Program-made: the position numbers and the translations under genes
NCBI GenBank assembly: GCA_019637335.1
Contig: JAHBVV010000002.1
Coordinates: 62,001-126,000 of the forward strand
Reading direction: 5' to 3'
Source: Candidatus Hydrogenedentota bacterium
Lineage (GTDB): Bacteria; Hydrogenedentota; Hydrogenedentia; Hydrogenedentales; JAEUWI01
DNA: 64,000 nt
Notes under the pieces: generated by a model
Databases searched by the model: none
What the model saw: the letters and a program-made list of their open reading frames with translations, nothing else
Told to the model about the DNA's origin: nothing
In this document: positions 17,869 to 27,268 of the stretch, in pieces
Layout: each line of letters starts with the position of its first letter
Numbering within the stretch: position 1 is the first letter of the stretch

Positions 17869-19947
17869 GGGTAGCGGCCTTCTTGTGCGGGGTTTGACGG
17901 GTAGTATAGCGTGGCCGGGGGGTGGATTTCTTGCGGGGCTTTGGCAGGCTTGGAGGTCGGGGTGCGGGTGGGCCGTCCTCCACGGCGCATCTTCGGCCCG
18001 TGCTCCCAACGGTCCGGGCTTTTCGTGCCGGGTCACGGTCCGTGTGAGTTGCGGGCCTGCTTTGCCGCAGACAGGATGTACGCGATCCTTCGATTCACGC
18101 ATGTCTTGATCGAGACGCGCTTTCACACCGGTGGGAGCTTCATTCCGCGTAACAGTTCAGGCGTCTGAAGCAGATGAGGTTTTCAACCGCGAATTAACGC
18201 GAATGGACACGAATGAAGAGAAGAAAGGACCGTCTCGCTTTGGGAATTCGAGGCTGTGATCACGGCATAAATGGGCCGTTCGTAGGCGCCGCTCGCGCTG
18301 TCTCAGCCTGGAAGGCTAAGCCACGTTGGCGGGTGTTGATGGATTGCGGTGATTTTGGATCCACGGCGGCTTGGTCGGAATTGGCCAGGAATTGTTTTTG
18401 GGTAGCAAGGACGTTGATAGAGTGTGGTGCGGGTTCCTTAGAGCAGCCTATGGCCGCATCCGAGGAATTGATCACCACGAAGGGCACGAAGGGTACGAAG
18501 AGAGGAAGTTTTTGAAGGGGGGCATGCCAAGGGGTATGGAATTGAGCCGAGTCGGGATGCGGGGTCGATGCGCGGGGGGGATTGGATCGGGGCCACAAAG
18601 GGCACAGAGAACACAAAAGATTCGTTTGGACCGCGAGTGAACGCGAATGGACTCAGCGCGGCGTTTGGCCGCGATCTGGATTCTTGACCACGGATTACAT
18701 AGGGCAGCCTCTGGCCGCAGCCAAAGAAGGGATCAGCACGAAGGGCACGAAGAAGAACAGAGAAGAGCTTTGACCGCAGAGAGCGCATAGGGTGTTATTG
18801 TGCGCGGACGGACCAGGACACTTGAACGAGGGCGGACTTTTAACCACGAATGGACACCAATGCACACGAATGCGCCGGGAGCGGCGGCTGGCCGCGATCA
18901 GGAGTTGTGACCACGGATTACACGGATGGCACGGATAGAGAACGAATTCGATATGTTCTAACCGGGATTGGGCACGAATGAAGGGAGTAGCGGAATGAAG
19001 CACCCACCGCCTTGGAGGCGATTCTCGGTCAAGACGGGCGTGAATAGCAGGATCGTGGAAATTCCGCCTCGGCGGACCGTAGGCGTGTCCGCTGCAACGG
19101 GTGCTCGGAAAATAACGTGCCGTAAGAGGTTTGGAATGGATTCCCGGCGTCCCCCGGAGCGGAAAGCATTTGGGACCCGCGCCTCTTTACGTAGACGTCG
19201 ATCACGAGATGTCTCGCGCTCGCCCTGCCGCGGAATGTCCGCGATCCTTTGCGCGCCTCCGGCGCGTTGCGGGCGGGCCGCCCGCGCTCCCATTGTTCCG
19301 GGCTTCTGTTGTAGTGCTGGGTAATGTGGTTAGATTGTGGGCTGGCTGCGCGTCCTGAGCGTGCATTGCGTCGGGTGCTATGGCTGACCGCGTATGGCGC
19401 CTCCGGCGCCTGGACAGCCGGGACGGCTATCCTACAGTTGCGCCTTTGGGCGCTGAACACAGCCGGGACGCCCGCCTCCGGCGCGTCATGGAGTTGTGCC
19501 ACTTTCCTTGCGCGGTGGTTTTGGCGGGGGAAGGAGAACTCTTTGAGGTGGGCTCACGTTGCCGCAGACAAGAATGTCCGCGATCTTTTGCGCGCCTCCG
19601 GCGCGTTGCGGGCGGGCCGCCCGCGCTCCCATTGGTCCGGGCTTCTGTTGTAGTGCTGGGCAATGTGGTTAGACTGTGGGCTGGCTGCGCGTCCTGAGCG
19701 TGCATTGCGTCGGGTGCTATGGCTGACCGCGTATGGCGCCTCCGGCGCCTGGACAGCCGGGACGGATATCCTACAGTTGCGCCTTTGGGCGCTGAACACA
19801 GCCGGGACGCCCGCCTCCGGCGCGTCATGGAGCTGTGCCACTTTCCTTGCGCGGTGGTTTTGGCGGGGGGAAGGAGAACTCTTTGAGGTGGGCTCACGTT
19901 GCCGCAGACACGAATGTCCGCGATCCTTTGCCGCGCTTCCTCATATA
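17869..19947. repeat. 2-kb gene-free zone of dispersed repeats
   Basis: No intact gene is visible on either strand. The zone contains short-period GAAT/ACGAAG repeats: CGCGAAT-type units at 18185-18214, ACGAAGGGC-type at 18476-18500 and again at 18735-18755, and ACCACGGATTACACGGAT-type at 18910-18935. Composite blocks at about 18441-18615 and 18625-18925 recur at 26.9 kb and 62.1 kb. A decayed palindrome lies near 18063. The right third is a large tandem duplication, listed separately. Many frames cross this DNA with low-complexity translations; none is supported. Confidence 0.8.
19226..19930 (+). repeat. 339-340-bp tandem duplication with partial third copy
   Basis: A unit starting near GAATGTCCGCGATC recurs at 19233, 19572 and 19912 (offsets 339 and 340). 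The first two units are complete and differ at only a few positions by eye; the third is cut off after about 25 bp. Each unit contains hairpin-prone GCGGGCGG-G-CCGCCCGC, a copy of the 25-bp GGACAGCCGGGACGGC repeat and a GCGCGCCTCCGGCGCG palindrome. The array abuts the truncated SDR gene at its right edge. Confidence 0.9.
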
Positions 19948-20070
19948 TTAACGGTCCGTCCGTGCTGTTTCCGCGATGTTGCAACCCTGCTCCGCAAGGG
20001 CCAGCGCGATCGCCCGGCCGATTCCGCGCCCCGCGCCGGTGACAATCGCGTTCTTCCCCGCCAGCAGCAC
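19948..20070 (-). pseudogene. Truncated SDR (FabG-like) N-terminus
   Basis: Read on the minus strand from GTG 20070, 40 codons give an unmistakable short-chain dehydrogenase N-terminus. It has AGKNAIVTGAGRGIG (TGxxxGIG dinucleotide-binding motif), then RAIALALAEQGCNI, after which the frame meets TAA (19948-19950). A complete enzyme needs about 240 residues, so over 80% is missing, including the catalytic Ser-Tyr-Lys. The start lies three bases after the YihY stop, so this was probably the second gene of an operon. The break falls at the repeat array. Confidence 0.75.
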
Positions 20071-20073
20071 GCG

Positions 20074-21720
20074 TCAGGCCTCCCGGGCCGCAAGCCCGGC
20101 GATCGTCGCCGAACGTATATCCGTTCCGGGCGCGCCCAGCGCCGCATACACATCCTCGTAGGCGTCCTCGCTGCGCAGGGCCGACGGATCTTCGCCCGCC
20201 TCGCGCAGCGCGTTTAACACCTCCACCACCGCAATGGTGTCCGCCGCACGGCTGGGCAGATACGTCGCCGGCTCCGTCGCGCACACCGAAACAAGCCCGG
20301 CCTTCGACAAGGTCTCCAGCGCGTCGTGCACCAGCCGCGTGGGCACGTTCCACGACTCCGCCATGTCCGCCGCCGACAGGGCCGGTTGCCCGGCCGCATA
20401 GCGCCGCGCCATCGCGATCATGATGCGCACCGCCACCGCCTCGCGGTACGCGAAGCTCGCCTTCCCCGCCAGCCGCTCCAGCGCGAACGTCTTCTCGTTC
20501 TGATACGCAAACGTCACCAGCGCCCCGAAAAGCAGAATTGCCCAACTCACATAAATCCACGCGAGCAACATGGGCACCAGGGCAAACGCCGAAAAGAAAA
20601 ACGTGTACTTCGCGAGGCCCACGTTGAACGTCACATACGCCCACGCCGTCGCCGTCCAGGCAATGCCCGCGAGCAAGCCGCCCGCCAGCGCGCAACGCGG
20701 CTGAACCGTGGTGTTCGGCACAAAATAATAGAGCAGGGCAAACGTCAACGAGATGATAAGCACCTGGCTGCCCCGCAACACGATGGAGAGCGAACCCAGC
20801 GATTCGTTCGTTGTCAGCGCCGCCGTGATGCCGAGCATCACCGCAGCGACCACGGGAAGCAGCAGCGTAATCATCACGTAATCGCTCAGGGTGCGCAGGA
20901 GTTTCCGGGTTTCCGATACCCCCCAGATCTGGTTGAACGCCCACTCCACGTTTCGCATCAGCCCGAGCACCGTAATCAATACGTACATCAGGCCCGTAAG
21001 CCCCAGCGTACGCACGTCCGTCGCCCGCTCCTCCACCATGCCCACGAGGAACCCAACCGGATCAAAGTATTCCCCTTCGTCCATGTCCACGGTCATCGTG
21101 GGGAACATCGTCTTCAAGATATCGTTCACCAGTTGCTGGTCATCCTCCGTCGGGATCGAGTCCCCGCCCTCCGGGGCGTCCACGGCGTCCCCGCCCTCCA
21201 CGGCAATGGCGGCATTTGCGGCTTGCGCGGTGGCCGGATCGCCCTCCGATTCCGCGCGGGGAATGACGGGCTCGGGCGATTCATACAGATCGGCGGGGGC
21301 GGGCTCGCCGTCCTCTTCCCCGCCCTTTACCACCTGAACCACCTCCATCGCCTTTGTGATGTGGCCGTCGATCCAGTCCGATACCTGCCCGTAGATGTGA
21401 TCCCCCAGGTTAAAGGTCTGGATAAATGAGAACATGAACACCAGAAACGGCACGAGAAACAGCAGCGTCGTAAACGTCAGCGCCGAAGCCCGCAGCAGCA
21501 AGGACTCCTCGAACATGCCCTTGAACAGCAGTATCCCGACCCGCAGCTGTTTTACCAGGAAGCCCTCGGGGATCGCCTCGCCCGGCTTGCCAATATGCCA
21601 GATGTCGTGGCTCACGTACTGGTGGCACCGCGCGTACGACGCCCGCGCGCGCTCGCAAGCCGCCCGCGCGCGCTCGATATACGGTTGAATGTCCATACGC
21701 CCCATGCTAGCCGCACCCAT
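20074..21720 (-). CDS. YihY/BrkB family membrane protein with C-terminal winged helix
   Basis: About 548 residues. An N-terminal helical region precedes six or so membrane segments typical of YihY/BrkB (LLLRASALTFTTLLFLVPFL, LTGLMYVLITVLGLMRNVEWAFNQIWGV, YYFVPNTTVQPRCALAGGLLAGIAWTA). A long acidic insert (about residues 130-215, Glu/Pro/Ala rich) separates the first two helices. After the membrane part, residues 440-520 look like a winged helix (ADMAESWNVPTRLVHDALETL). Molecular function of the family is unsettled. It immediately precedes the truncated SDR. Which of three clustered ATGs is used is unclear. Confidence 0.8.
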   Translation of the reverse strand: MGAASMGRMDIQPYIERARAACERARASYARCHQYVSHDIWHIGKPGEAIPEGFLVKQLRVGILLFKGMFEESLLLRASALTFTTLLFLVPFLVFMFSFIQTFNLGDHIYGQVSDWIDGHITKAMEVVQVVKGGEEDGEPAPADLYESPEPVIPRAESEGDPATAQAANAAIAVEGGDAVDAPEGGDSIPTEDDQQLVNDILKTMFPTMTVDMDEGEYFDPVGFLVGMVEERATDVRTLGLTGLMYVLITVLGLMRNVEWAFNQIWGVSETRKLLRTLSDYVMITLLLPVVAAVMLGITAALTTNESLGSLSIVLRGSQVLIISLTFALLYYFVPNTTVQPRCALAGGLLAGIAWTATAWAYVTFNVGLAKYTFFFSAFALVPMLLAWIYVSWAILLFGALVTFAYQNEKTFALERLAGKASFAYREAVAVRIMIAMARRYAAGQPALSAADMAESWNVPTRLVHDALETLSKAGLVSVCATEPATYLPSRAADTIAVVEVLNALREAGEDPSALRSEDAYEDVYAALGAPGTDIRSATIAGLAAREA

Positions 21721-21920
21721 ACCCCTCGCGCAACCCCAGCCCGCCCGCCGCGAAGGCCCGCACGCCGGCCTTCAGTTTGCATTCCGCCGCGCCCAATTCG
21801 GATACTACCCGACTGTAATGAGCCCCGTCCGGCGCGATTCCGCCGAACGCCCACCTCCACCGGCCCCCCGCACCGTTGCAAGCGCGCGCGGGCCGGTCGA
21901 AACATCGCATGGAGATCCCG

Positions 21921-24900
21921 ATGCCGTATTCGAACTCAATTCGCGCGTTTGGCGGACGCCTCGCGCTGGCCGCCGCCGTATCCCTCTTCGGCGCCGCCGC
22001 CGCCCCCGCACAGGACGCCGCGGACGACAGCCTCGACCGCGACTACGCCGCGGAACTCCCCCGCATTGCCCCGCTTTCGCCGGAAGACGCGCTGAACACC
22101 TTCGAGGTCCACCCCGGCTTTCGGGTGGAGCTCGTCGCCGCGGAACCCCTCGTGGCCGACCCCATCGCCATCGCGTTCGACGAGCGGGGGCGCATGTTCG
22201 TCGTTGAAATGCGCGACTACTCCGAGGAATACGAGGAGCGCCGCGGCCTCATCGCCATGCTTGAAGACACCGACGAAGACGGGGTCTTCGACAAGCGATC
22301 CGTATACGTCAGCGATCTCGCCTGGCCCACCGCGGTCACCTGCTACGACGGCGGCGTCTTCGTTGGTGTGCCCCCGGATCTCCTGTACTGCAAGGACACC
22401 ACCGGCGACGGCATCGCGGATGTCCGCGAAGTGGTCTATACCGGGTTCAGCCTCAAGAACGTCCAGGGCCTCGTCAACACCTTTAAGTGGGGGCTCGACA
22501 ACCATATCTACGGCGCCACAAGCACCTCCGGCGCGGATCTGAAACCCGGCAACGACCCCGCCGCGCTCCCGATCGCCCTGCGCGGCCGCGACTTCAAGAT
22601 TGAGCCCAAGTCCCGCGCCATCATCCCGATCAGCGGCGGGGGGCAGCACGGCATGAGCATGGATCCCTGGGGGCGGCGCTTCGTCAGCTCGAACAGCGAC
22701 CACATCCAGCAGATCATGTTCGACGATCACTACCTCGCCCGCAACCCCTACCTCGCCGCCCCCGGCGCCCGGCGCAGCATCGCCGCCGACGGCCCCGCCG
22801 CCACCGTCTACCGCAGTAGCCCGGTGGAGCCCTGGCGCGTCGTCCGCACCCGGCTCCGGGCCAAGGGCATCGTCCCCGGCATTGTCGAAGGCGGCGGCCA
22901 GCCGGCGGGCTACTTCACCGGCGCCACCGGCGTCACCATCTACCGGGGCGACGCCTGGCCGGCCGAGTACTACGGCAACGCGTTCATCGGCGATGTCGGC
23001 AGCAACCTCATGCACCGCAAGGTCCTCGACGAAAGCAACATCGAACTTGTCGCCCGCCGCGCCGACGAGAACACGGAGTTCCTCCGCTCCAGCGACATCT
23101 GGTTCCGCCCCTCCCAGTTTGCCAATGCGCCCGACGGCGCGTTCTACGTGATGGACATGTACCGCGAGGTCATCGAGCACCCCGCCAGCCTGCCTCCGAT
23201 TATCAAGCAGCACCTGGACCTCACCAGTGGGCGCGACAGGGGCCGCATCTACCGCGTCGTCCCCGAAAACTTCCAGCAGCGCCCGCTGCCCCGCCTCGAC
23301 GAGGCCACCACCGAGGAACTCGTGCGGACGCTTGACCACGCCAACGGCTGGCATCGCGAAACGGCAGCCCGCCTCCTCTATGAACAGCAGGACCAGGCCG
23401 CCGTGCCGGCCCTGCGCGCGCTCGTCACCGGGGGCGCCCGCCCGGAAGGCCGCATCCGCGCGCTCTACGGGCTTGATGGTCTCGCCGCCCTCAACCGCGA
23501 CGATGTCGCCGCCGCCCTCCAGGACGCCTCGCCCAAGGTTCGCGAGCACGCCATCCGTCTCTCGGAGGCCTTCCTGGAGAGCGACGCCGAATTGCTGGAC
23601 GCCATCGTCGCGCAGGCGGGCGATAGCGTTCCCCAGATCCGCTACCAGGCCGCCTTCAGCCTGGGCGCCGCGGTCGGCGCCAAACGGAACGAGGCCCTCG
23701 CGAACGTCCTCCTGAATAATCTCGACAACGAATGGATCGTGCTCGCCGTCAATAGCTCGCTCTACACCGGGGCCGAGGATGCCCTCCGCCTCGTGCTCGC
23801 AAACGACGCCTTCCGCGCGCACGGCTCCGCGCCCGGCCTCGTGCAGGAGCTCGCGAAGTACGCCGGCGCCACCGGATCCCGGGAAACGCTCGCCTCCGCC
23901 GTCGCCAGCATTGACGGGCTTCCCGAATCCGAGGCCGCTCTGGCCCAGGCCGCCGTCCGCGGCATGATCAACGGCATGCAACTCGGCGGGCGCGGCGCCA
24001 TCGCGCCCGAAGTGCTCGCGGGGTCCACCCAGGCCAAAGGCCTGCTCGACAGCATGATCGCCAGTGCGCGAACCGCCGCGGCGGACCCCGAAGTGAAGCC
24101 GGAGGATCGTATTGCCGCCATCGGCAACCTGGCCTTCGCGCCCGCCGGCGACACCCTCCCGCTCCTCGGCGAGATACTCGCGGGCCAGTCCACCAGCGAC
24201 GTTCAGATCGCGGCCATCAAGACCGTGGGCGGCTACGACAATCCCCAGGGCGCCGCCATCATCATGGAGCAGTTCGCCGCGTTCAGCCCGGCGGTCCGCA
24301 ACGAGGCCATCGAGACGCTCTTCTCCCGCAAGTCCTGGGTTGAAGCGCTCATCGCGGGCGTCGAATCCGGCGCCTTCTCCGCGCGCAGCCTCGACTCCAA
24401 CCGGATCCACTTCCTCGTCAACCACCCCGACGAGGCCATCCGTACCCGCGCCGCCGCCGTGCTCGGCAGCGAACAGCCCACGGCGCGCGACGAGGTGGTG
24501 GCCGCGTATGAGCCCGCGCTGAAAATGCAGGGCGATGTTGATCGCGGCCGCGCCATCTACATGGAGCAGTGCAGCCAGTGCCACGTCATGGAAGGCCAGG
24601 GCTTCGCGGTCGGCCCGGACCTCGCCGCCATCGGAACGCGCGGTCCCGAAGCCATCCTGCTCAACATCCTCGACCCCAACCGGGAGATCAACCCCGCCTA
24701 CGTCAATTTCACTGTCGAAACCACCGACTGGGAGACCTTCAGCGGACTCATCTCCTCTGAAACCGCCACCAGCATCACCCTCACCCGCGCCGGTGGCGCC
24801 TCCGACACCATCCTCCGCGTTAACATCGAGAAAATCGAAAGCGCCGATCTTTCCCTGATGCCCGAAGGCCTCGAAGCCGGCATCGACCAACAGCAAATGG

Positions 24901-24938
24901 CCGATTTGATCGCCTATCTCATGTCCATCAGTTCATAG
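21921..24938 (+). CDS. Exported dehydrogenase/HEAT/cytochrome c protein, Planctomycetes type
   Basis: About 1005 residues from ATG 21921 (GGAG six bases upstream; ATG 21909 is possible). An Ala-rich signal peptide ends near APAQD. Residues 40-470 are the membrane-bound dehydrogenase/PVC-type propeller (EVHPGFRVELVAAEPLVADPIAIAFDERGRMFVVEM, GGGQHGMSMDPWG). HEAT-like repeats fill about 490-850. A single c-type haem site CSQCH lies near residue 884, with the C-terminal haem-binding domain around LDPNREINPAYVNF. Such proteins are periplasmic and abundant in PVC-group bacteria. Substrate unknown. Confidence 0.88.
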   Translation: MPYSNSIRAFGGRLALAAAVSLFGAAAAPAQDAADDSLDRDYAAELPRIAPLSPEDALNTFEVHPGFRVELVAAEPLVADPIAIAFDERGRMFVVEMRDYSEEYEERRGLIAMLEDTDEDGVFDKRSVYVSDLAWPTAVTCYDGGVFVGVPPDLLYCKDTTGDGIADVREVVYTGFSLKNVQGLVNTFKWGLDNHIYGATSTSGADLKPGNDPAALPIALRGRDFKIEPKSRAIIPISGGGQHGMSMDPWGRRFVSSNSDHIQQIMFDDHYLARNPYLAAPGARRSIAADGPAATVYRSSPVEPWRVVRTRLRAKGIVPGIVEGGGQPAGYFTGATGVTIYRGDAWPAEYYGNAFIGDVGSNLMHRKVLDESNIELVARRADENTEFLRSSDIWFRPSQFANAPDGAFYVMDMYREVIEHPASLPPIIKQHLDLTSGRDRGRIYRVVPENFQQRPLPRLDEATTEELVRTLDHANGWHRETAARLLYEQQDQAAVPALRALVTGGARPEGRIRALYGLDGLAALNRDDVAAALQDASPKVREHAIRLSEAFLESDAELLDAIVAQAGDSVPQIRYQAAFSLGAAVGAKRNEALANVLLNNLDNEWIVLAVNSSLYTGAEDALRLVLANDAFRAHGSAPGLVQELAKYAGATGSRETLASAVASIDGLPESEAALAQAAVRGMINGMQLGGRGAIAPEVLAGSTQAKGLLDSMIASARTAAADPEVKPEDRIAAIGNLAFAPAGDTLPLLGEILAGQSTSDVQIAAIKTVGGYDNPQGAAIIMEQFAAFSPAVRNEAIETLFSRKSWVEALIAGVESGAFSARSLDSNRIHFLVNHPDEAIRTRAAAVLGSEQPTARDEVVAAYEPALKMQGDVDRGRAIYMEQCSQCHVMEGQGFAVGPDLAAIGTRGPEAILLNILDPNREINPAYVNFTVETTDWETFSGLISSETATSITLTRAGGASDTILRVNIEKIESADLSLMPEGLEAGIDQQQMADLIAYLMSISS

Positions 24939-25002
24939 GCCGACGGCCACAGCGTTCAGCGCGGAAATGGCGCGAACGAACACAATTCAAGACACGCAGA
25001 AC

Positions 25003-25041
25003 ACCGCCCTGGACCCCGTGTCCAGGGCGGTTCACGTTTTT
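25003..25041 (+). terminator. Rho-independent terminator after cytochrome gene
   Basis: A perfect 12-bp stem (ACCGCCCTGGAC, 25003-25014; GTCCAGGGCGGT, 25020-25031) with loop CCCGT is followed after five bases by TTTTT. It lies 65 bp after the stop of the cytochrome gene and separates it from the toxin-antitoxin pair. Confidence 0.85.
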
Positions 25042-25076
25042 CTTCAACCAGGCTTGTAAACGAAAAGGGGCGGGCC

Positions 25077-25427
25077 ATGAAGGACGAACTCAAAGTTCTG
25101 GTTTGCGCGGGAGACACCAGGCAGATTATTCGAGCGCTTCCGGTGGAAATAAGACAGAAAATTGGCCGCGCCCTGATGCTCGTCCAGACAGGCGACACCC
25201 CAAAGAACACAAAATATCTTCAGGGATTCAGGGCGCCTGTCCAGGAAATCCGAATCTCCCACGACAAAGAGGCGTATAGGGCGGTCTACACGGTGGCGAT
25301 TCATGATAAGGTATACTTACTGCACGTGTTTCACAAAAAATCGAAGAGCGGCATTGGAATTTCACCCAGGGACTTAGAATTGATTGGAAGGCGGCTGCGA
25401 GACGCTCTAGCAATGGAGAAGGAATAA
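25077..25427 (+). CDS. RelE/HigB-like toxin (Gp49 family)
   Basis: 116 residues matching the phage-derived Gp49/HigB-like branch of the RelE fold. Landmarks are IRALPVEIRQKIGRAL, the middle LQGFRAPVQEIRISHD, YRAVYTVAIHDKVYLLHVFHKKSKSG, and a C-terminal helix with RRLRDAL. These ribosome-dependent mRNA interferases are neutralised by a partner encoded next door; here the toxin comes first and an XRE-like gene starts one base after its stop. Toxin-first order is typical of higBA. The composition is less GC-rich than flanking genes. Confidence 0.82.
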   Translation: MKDELKVLVCAGDTRQIIRALPVEIRQKIGRALMLVQTGDTPKNTKYLQGFRAPVQEIRISHDKEAYRAVYTVAIHDKVYLLHVFHKKSKSGIGISPRDLELIGRRLRDALAMEKE

Positions 25428-25428
25428 A

Positions 25429-25761
25429 ATGCCCGAAACGAATGTGCCTGAACCTACAAAGTTTGAGGTGGTCACGAACATTTTCGAGGCGCTTGATATC
25501 CCGAACGCCGAGCATGAAACCGCCAGGTGCGAACTGGTCGGCCGGATATTTCAAATTGGCCGGGATCGTAACCTCAGCGACCGCCAACTCGCCAAAATGG
25601 CGGGCTGCACCTATGAGCGCATGTCACAACTTCGTGCGGTTGACTTCGATGATGTCACGATTGACGAACTTTGCGGTTATCTCGTCGCGCTGGGGCATGG
25701 CATTCGGATCGTTGTGGAACCGGAACTGCGAACCGATGCCCATCTGACCGTGGAAAGTTGA
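25429..25761 (+). CDS. XRE-type antitoxin of HigA-like pair
   Basis: 110 residues with a helix-turn-helix of the XRE/HTH_37 kind in the middle (IFQIGRDRNLSDRQLAKMAGCTYERMSQLRAVDFDDVTIDELCGYLVALG). The N-terminal 30 residues probably wrap the toxin. It is encoded one base after the RelE-like toxin gene, indicating a coupled operon, and would normally bind its own promoter to autorepress. No palindromic operator was identified with confidence upstream of 25077. Confidence 0.8.
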   Translation: MPETNVPEPTKFEVVTNIFEALDIPNAEHETARCELVGRIFQIGRDRNLSDRQLAKMAGCTYERMSQLRAVDFDDVTIDELCGYLVALGHGIRIVVEPELRTDAHLTVES

Positions 25762-25881
25762 ATCCGGTATACGGAGCCGCTCGCAAAGCCGCCCCTCCAC
25801 GACTATCGGGATGCGCCGCGCCCACCCCTTCCGCTACAGTACCCGCTACATGCCACGGGATACCGCAGGGAGGAAGTCCAC

Positions 25882-26838
25882 ATGAACACCAACACAACCA
25901 TCACCCGACGCGCCTTCCACCGCGGCGCCCTCGCGGCCGGCGCCGCGTTGCTCGCCGCCGCCCGCCCTTCCCGCGGCGCGTCCGCGAGCACCTTCCCCCC
26001 GGGGAAATACGTCGACATTCACACCCACCTCGGTCAGGAGTGGGGCGTCAAGCAACCGCTCACCGCCGACCTCCTCCTCGCCTGGATGGACGAGCACGAC
26101 ATCGCCCAGGCGGTGGTCCTGCCGCTCATCAACCCCGAATCCTGGGACCACCCGCTCACCACGGACTATGTCCTCGATCAGACGAAACCCCACCGGGACC
26201 GGCTGATTCCCTTCTGCTCCGTCGATCCGCGCACCATCAACCTCAGCGCCCAGGGCAAACGCGACCTGCTCCGCAAATACCAGGACGCCGGCTGCCAGGG
26301 TTTCGGCGAGCACAAGCCCGGCGTCCCCATGGATGACCCGCGCAACCTCGATCTCTTCAACGCCTGCGCCGAAATCGGCTTCCCGGTCCTCTTCCACCTC
26401 GACAACAGCCGCAACACCGACGCGCCCGGCCTGCCCGGCGTCGAGGCGGTCCTCAAAGTGATCCCGGAAGGCGTCTTCATCGGCCACGCGACCGGCTGGT
26501 GGGCCTCCATCAGCGGCGGCCTCGAACAAGGCGAGCTGCAGGGCTACCCCAAGGGCGACGTCGCCCCTGGCGGGGCCGTCGGACGACTCTTCGACACCTA
26601 CCCCAACATCTACGGCGACCTTTCCGCCGGCAGCGGGTCCAACGCGCTCGCCCGCGACCCGGAACACGGCAAGGCCTTCTGCCTCAAGTACGCCGATCGC
26701 CTCCTCTTCGGCACGGACTACCTCGAACCCGGCCAGGCCGTTCGCCAGTTCGAAATCCTCGACAGTTTTGAGCTTCCTGAGGATGTGCAGGCGAAAATCT
26801 ACCGCGACAACGCCCGGAAGCTCCTCGGAATGCATTAG
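25882..26838 (+). CDS. Tat-exported amidohydrolase-family protein
   Basis: 318 residues. An N-terminal twin-arginine signal (TITRRAFHRGALAAGAALLAAA) is followed by an amidohydrolase-2 TIM barrel. The first metal motif is VDIHTHLG, FHLDNSRN and FIGHATGWW carry later candidate histidines, and LLFGTDYLEPG contains the late Asp. C-terminal VQAKIYRDNARKLLGM is the common ending of this family. A hydrolase or decarboxylase acting outside the cytoplasm is likely; the substrate is unknown. Stand-alone gene followed by dispersed repeats. Confidence 0.83.
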   Translation: MNTNTTITRRAFHRGALAAGAALLAAARPSRGASASTFPPGKYVDIHTHLGQEWGVKQPLTADLLLAWMDEHDIAQAVVLPLINPESWDHPLTTDYVLDQTKPHRDRLIPFCSVDPRTINLSAQGKRDLLRKYQDAGCQGFGEHKPGVPMDDPRNLDLFNACAEIGFPVLFHLDNSRNTDAPGLPGVEAVLKVIPEGVFIGHATGWWASISGGLEQGELQGYPKGDVAPGGAVGRLFDTYPNIYGDLSAGSGSNALARDPEHGKAFCLKYADRLLFGTDYLEPGQAVRQFEILDSFELPEDVQAKIYRDNARKLLGMH

Positions 26839-26855
26839 CCCGCGTGTAGCCACAA

Positions 26856-27050
26856 GGCAGCCTCTGGCCGCAACCAGGGAAACGATCACCACGAAGGGCA
26901 CGAAGATCACGAAGGAAAGAGGTTGGAGAAGGATTGAAATTCATGCGAGGGCGCAAAGACGCAAAGGAGACGATCCAGGGCGCGACGCGCGGTTACGGCG
27001 GGCGGGGGATTGGATTTGCAGCCACAAAGGGCACAAAGAACACAGAGAAG
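26856..27050 (+). repeat. Composite dispersed repeat (ACCACGAAGGGCACGAAG type)
   Basis: The block opens GGCAGCCTCTGGCCGCAACC, continues GATCACCACGAAGGGCACGA and ends GCCACAAAGGGCACAAAGAA. The same three modules in the same order occur at about 18441-18615, and the first two again at 18701-18760. A middle GGCGGGGGATTGGAT stretch is also shared. It lies between the amidohydrolase gene and the HNH remnant; no gene is supported in it or in 27051-27268. Confidence 0.78.
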
Positions 27051-27268
27051 AAATTGAGTTATGACGACTGATTTGAGGCGGCGTGTTTGGGCCGAAGCCC
27101 CCAAGCAGCTGAGCCCGGGCCAGCGCTTCGGGGAAGTCGGTTCGCTTTGGACACGCGCTAAAAGGGTCGAAGTTGCGCCGAGGACGGACAGGGCAGCTTG
27201 GTGTGATCGCGCGTGTGAAGTCCGAGTGCGGCGTCCTGGCTATCTTGCCGCTAAACATTTTCCCATCA

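Noticed and set aside
19226-19930. Insertion sequence
   Set aside because: The 339-bp unit has no transposase frame and no terminal inverted repeats with target duplication; it is a tandem duplication of non-coding repeat DNA.
19427-20944. 505-codon minus-strand frame running from the tandem repeats into yihY
   Set aside because: Its upper part is out of frame with the real YihY reading and its lower part repeats the same peptide because of the 339-bp duplication. The genuine remnant here is the 40-codon SDR start in a different frame.
21936-24896. 986-codon open frame on the minus strand opposite the cytochrome gene
   Set aside because: Gly/Val/Asp/Glu-rich antisense translation with no recognisable motif; the plus strand carries a signal peptide, propeller motifs and CSQCH.
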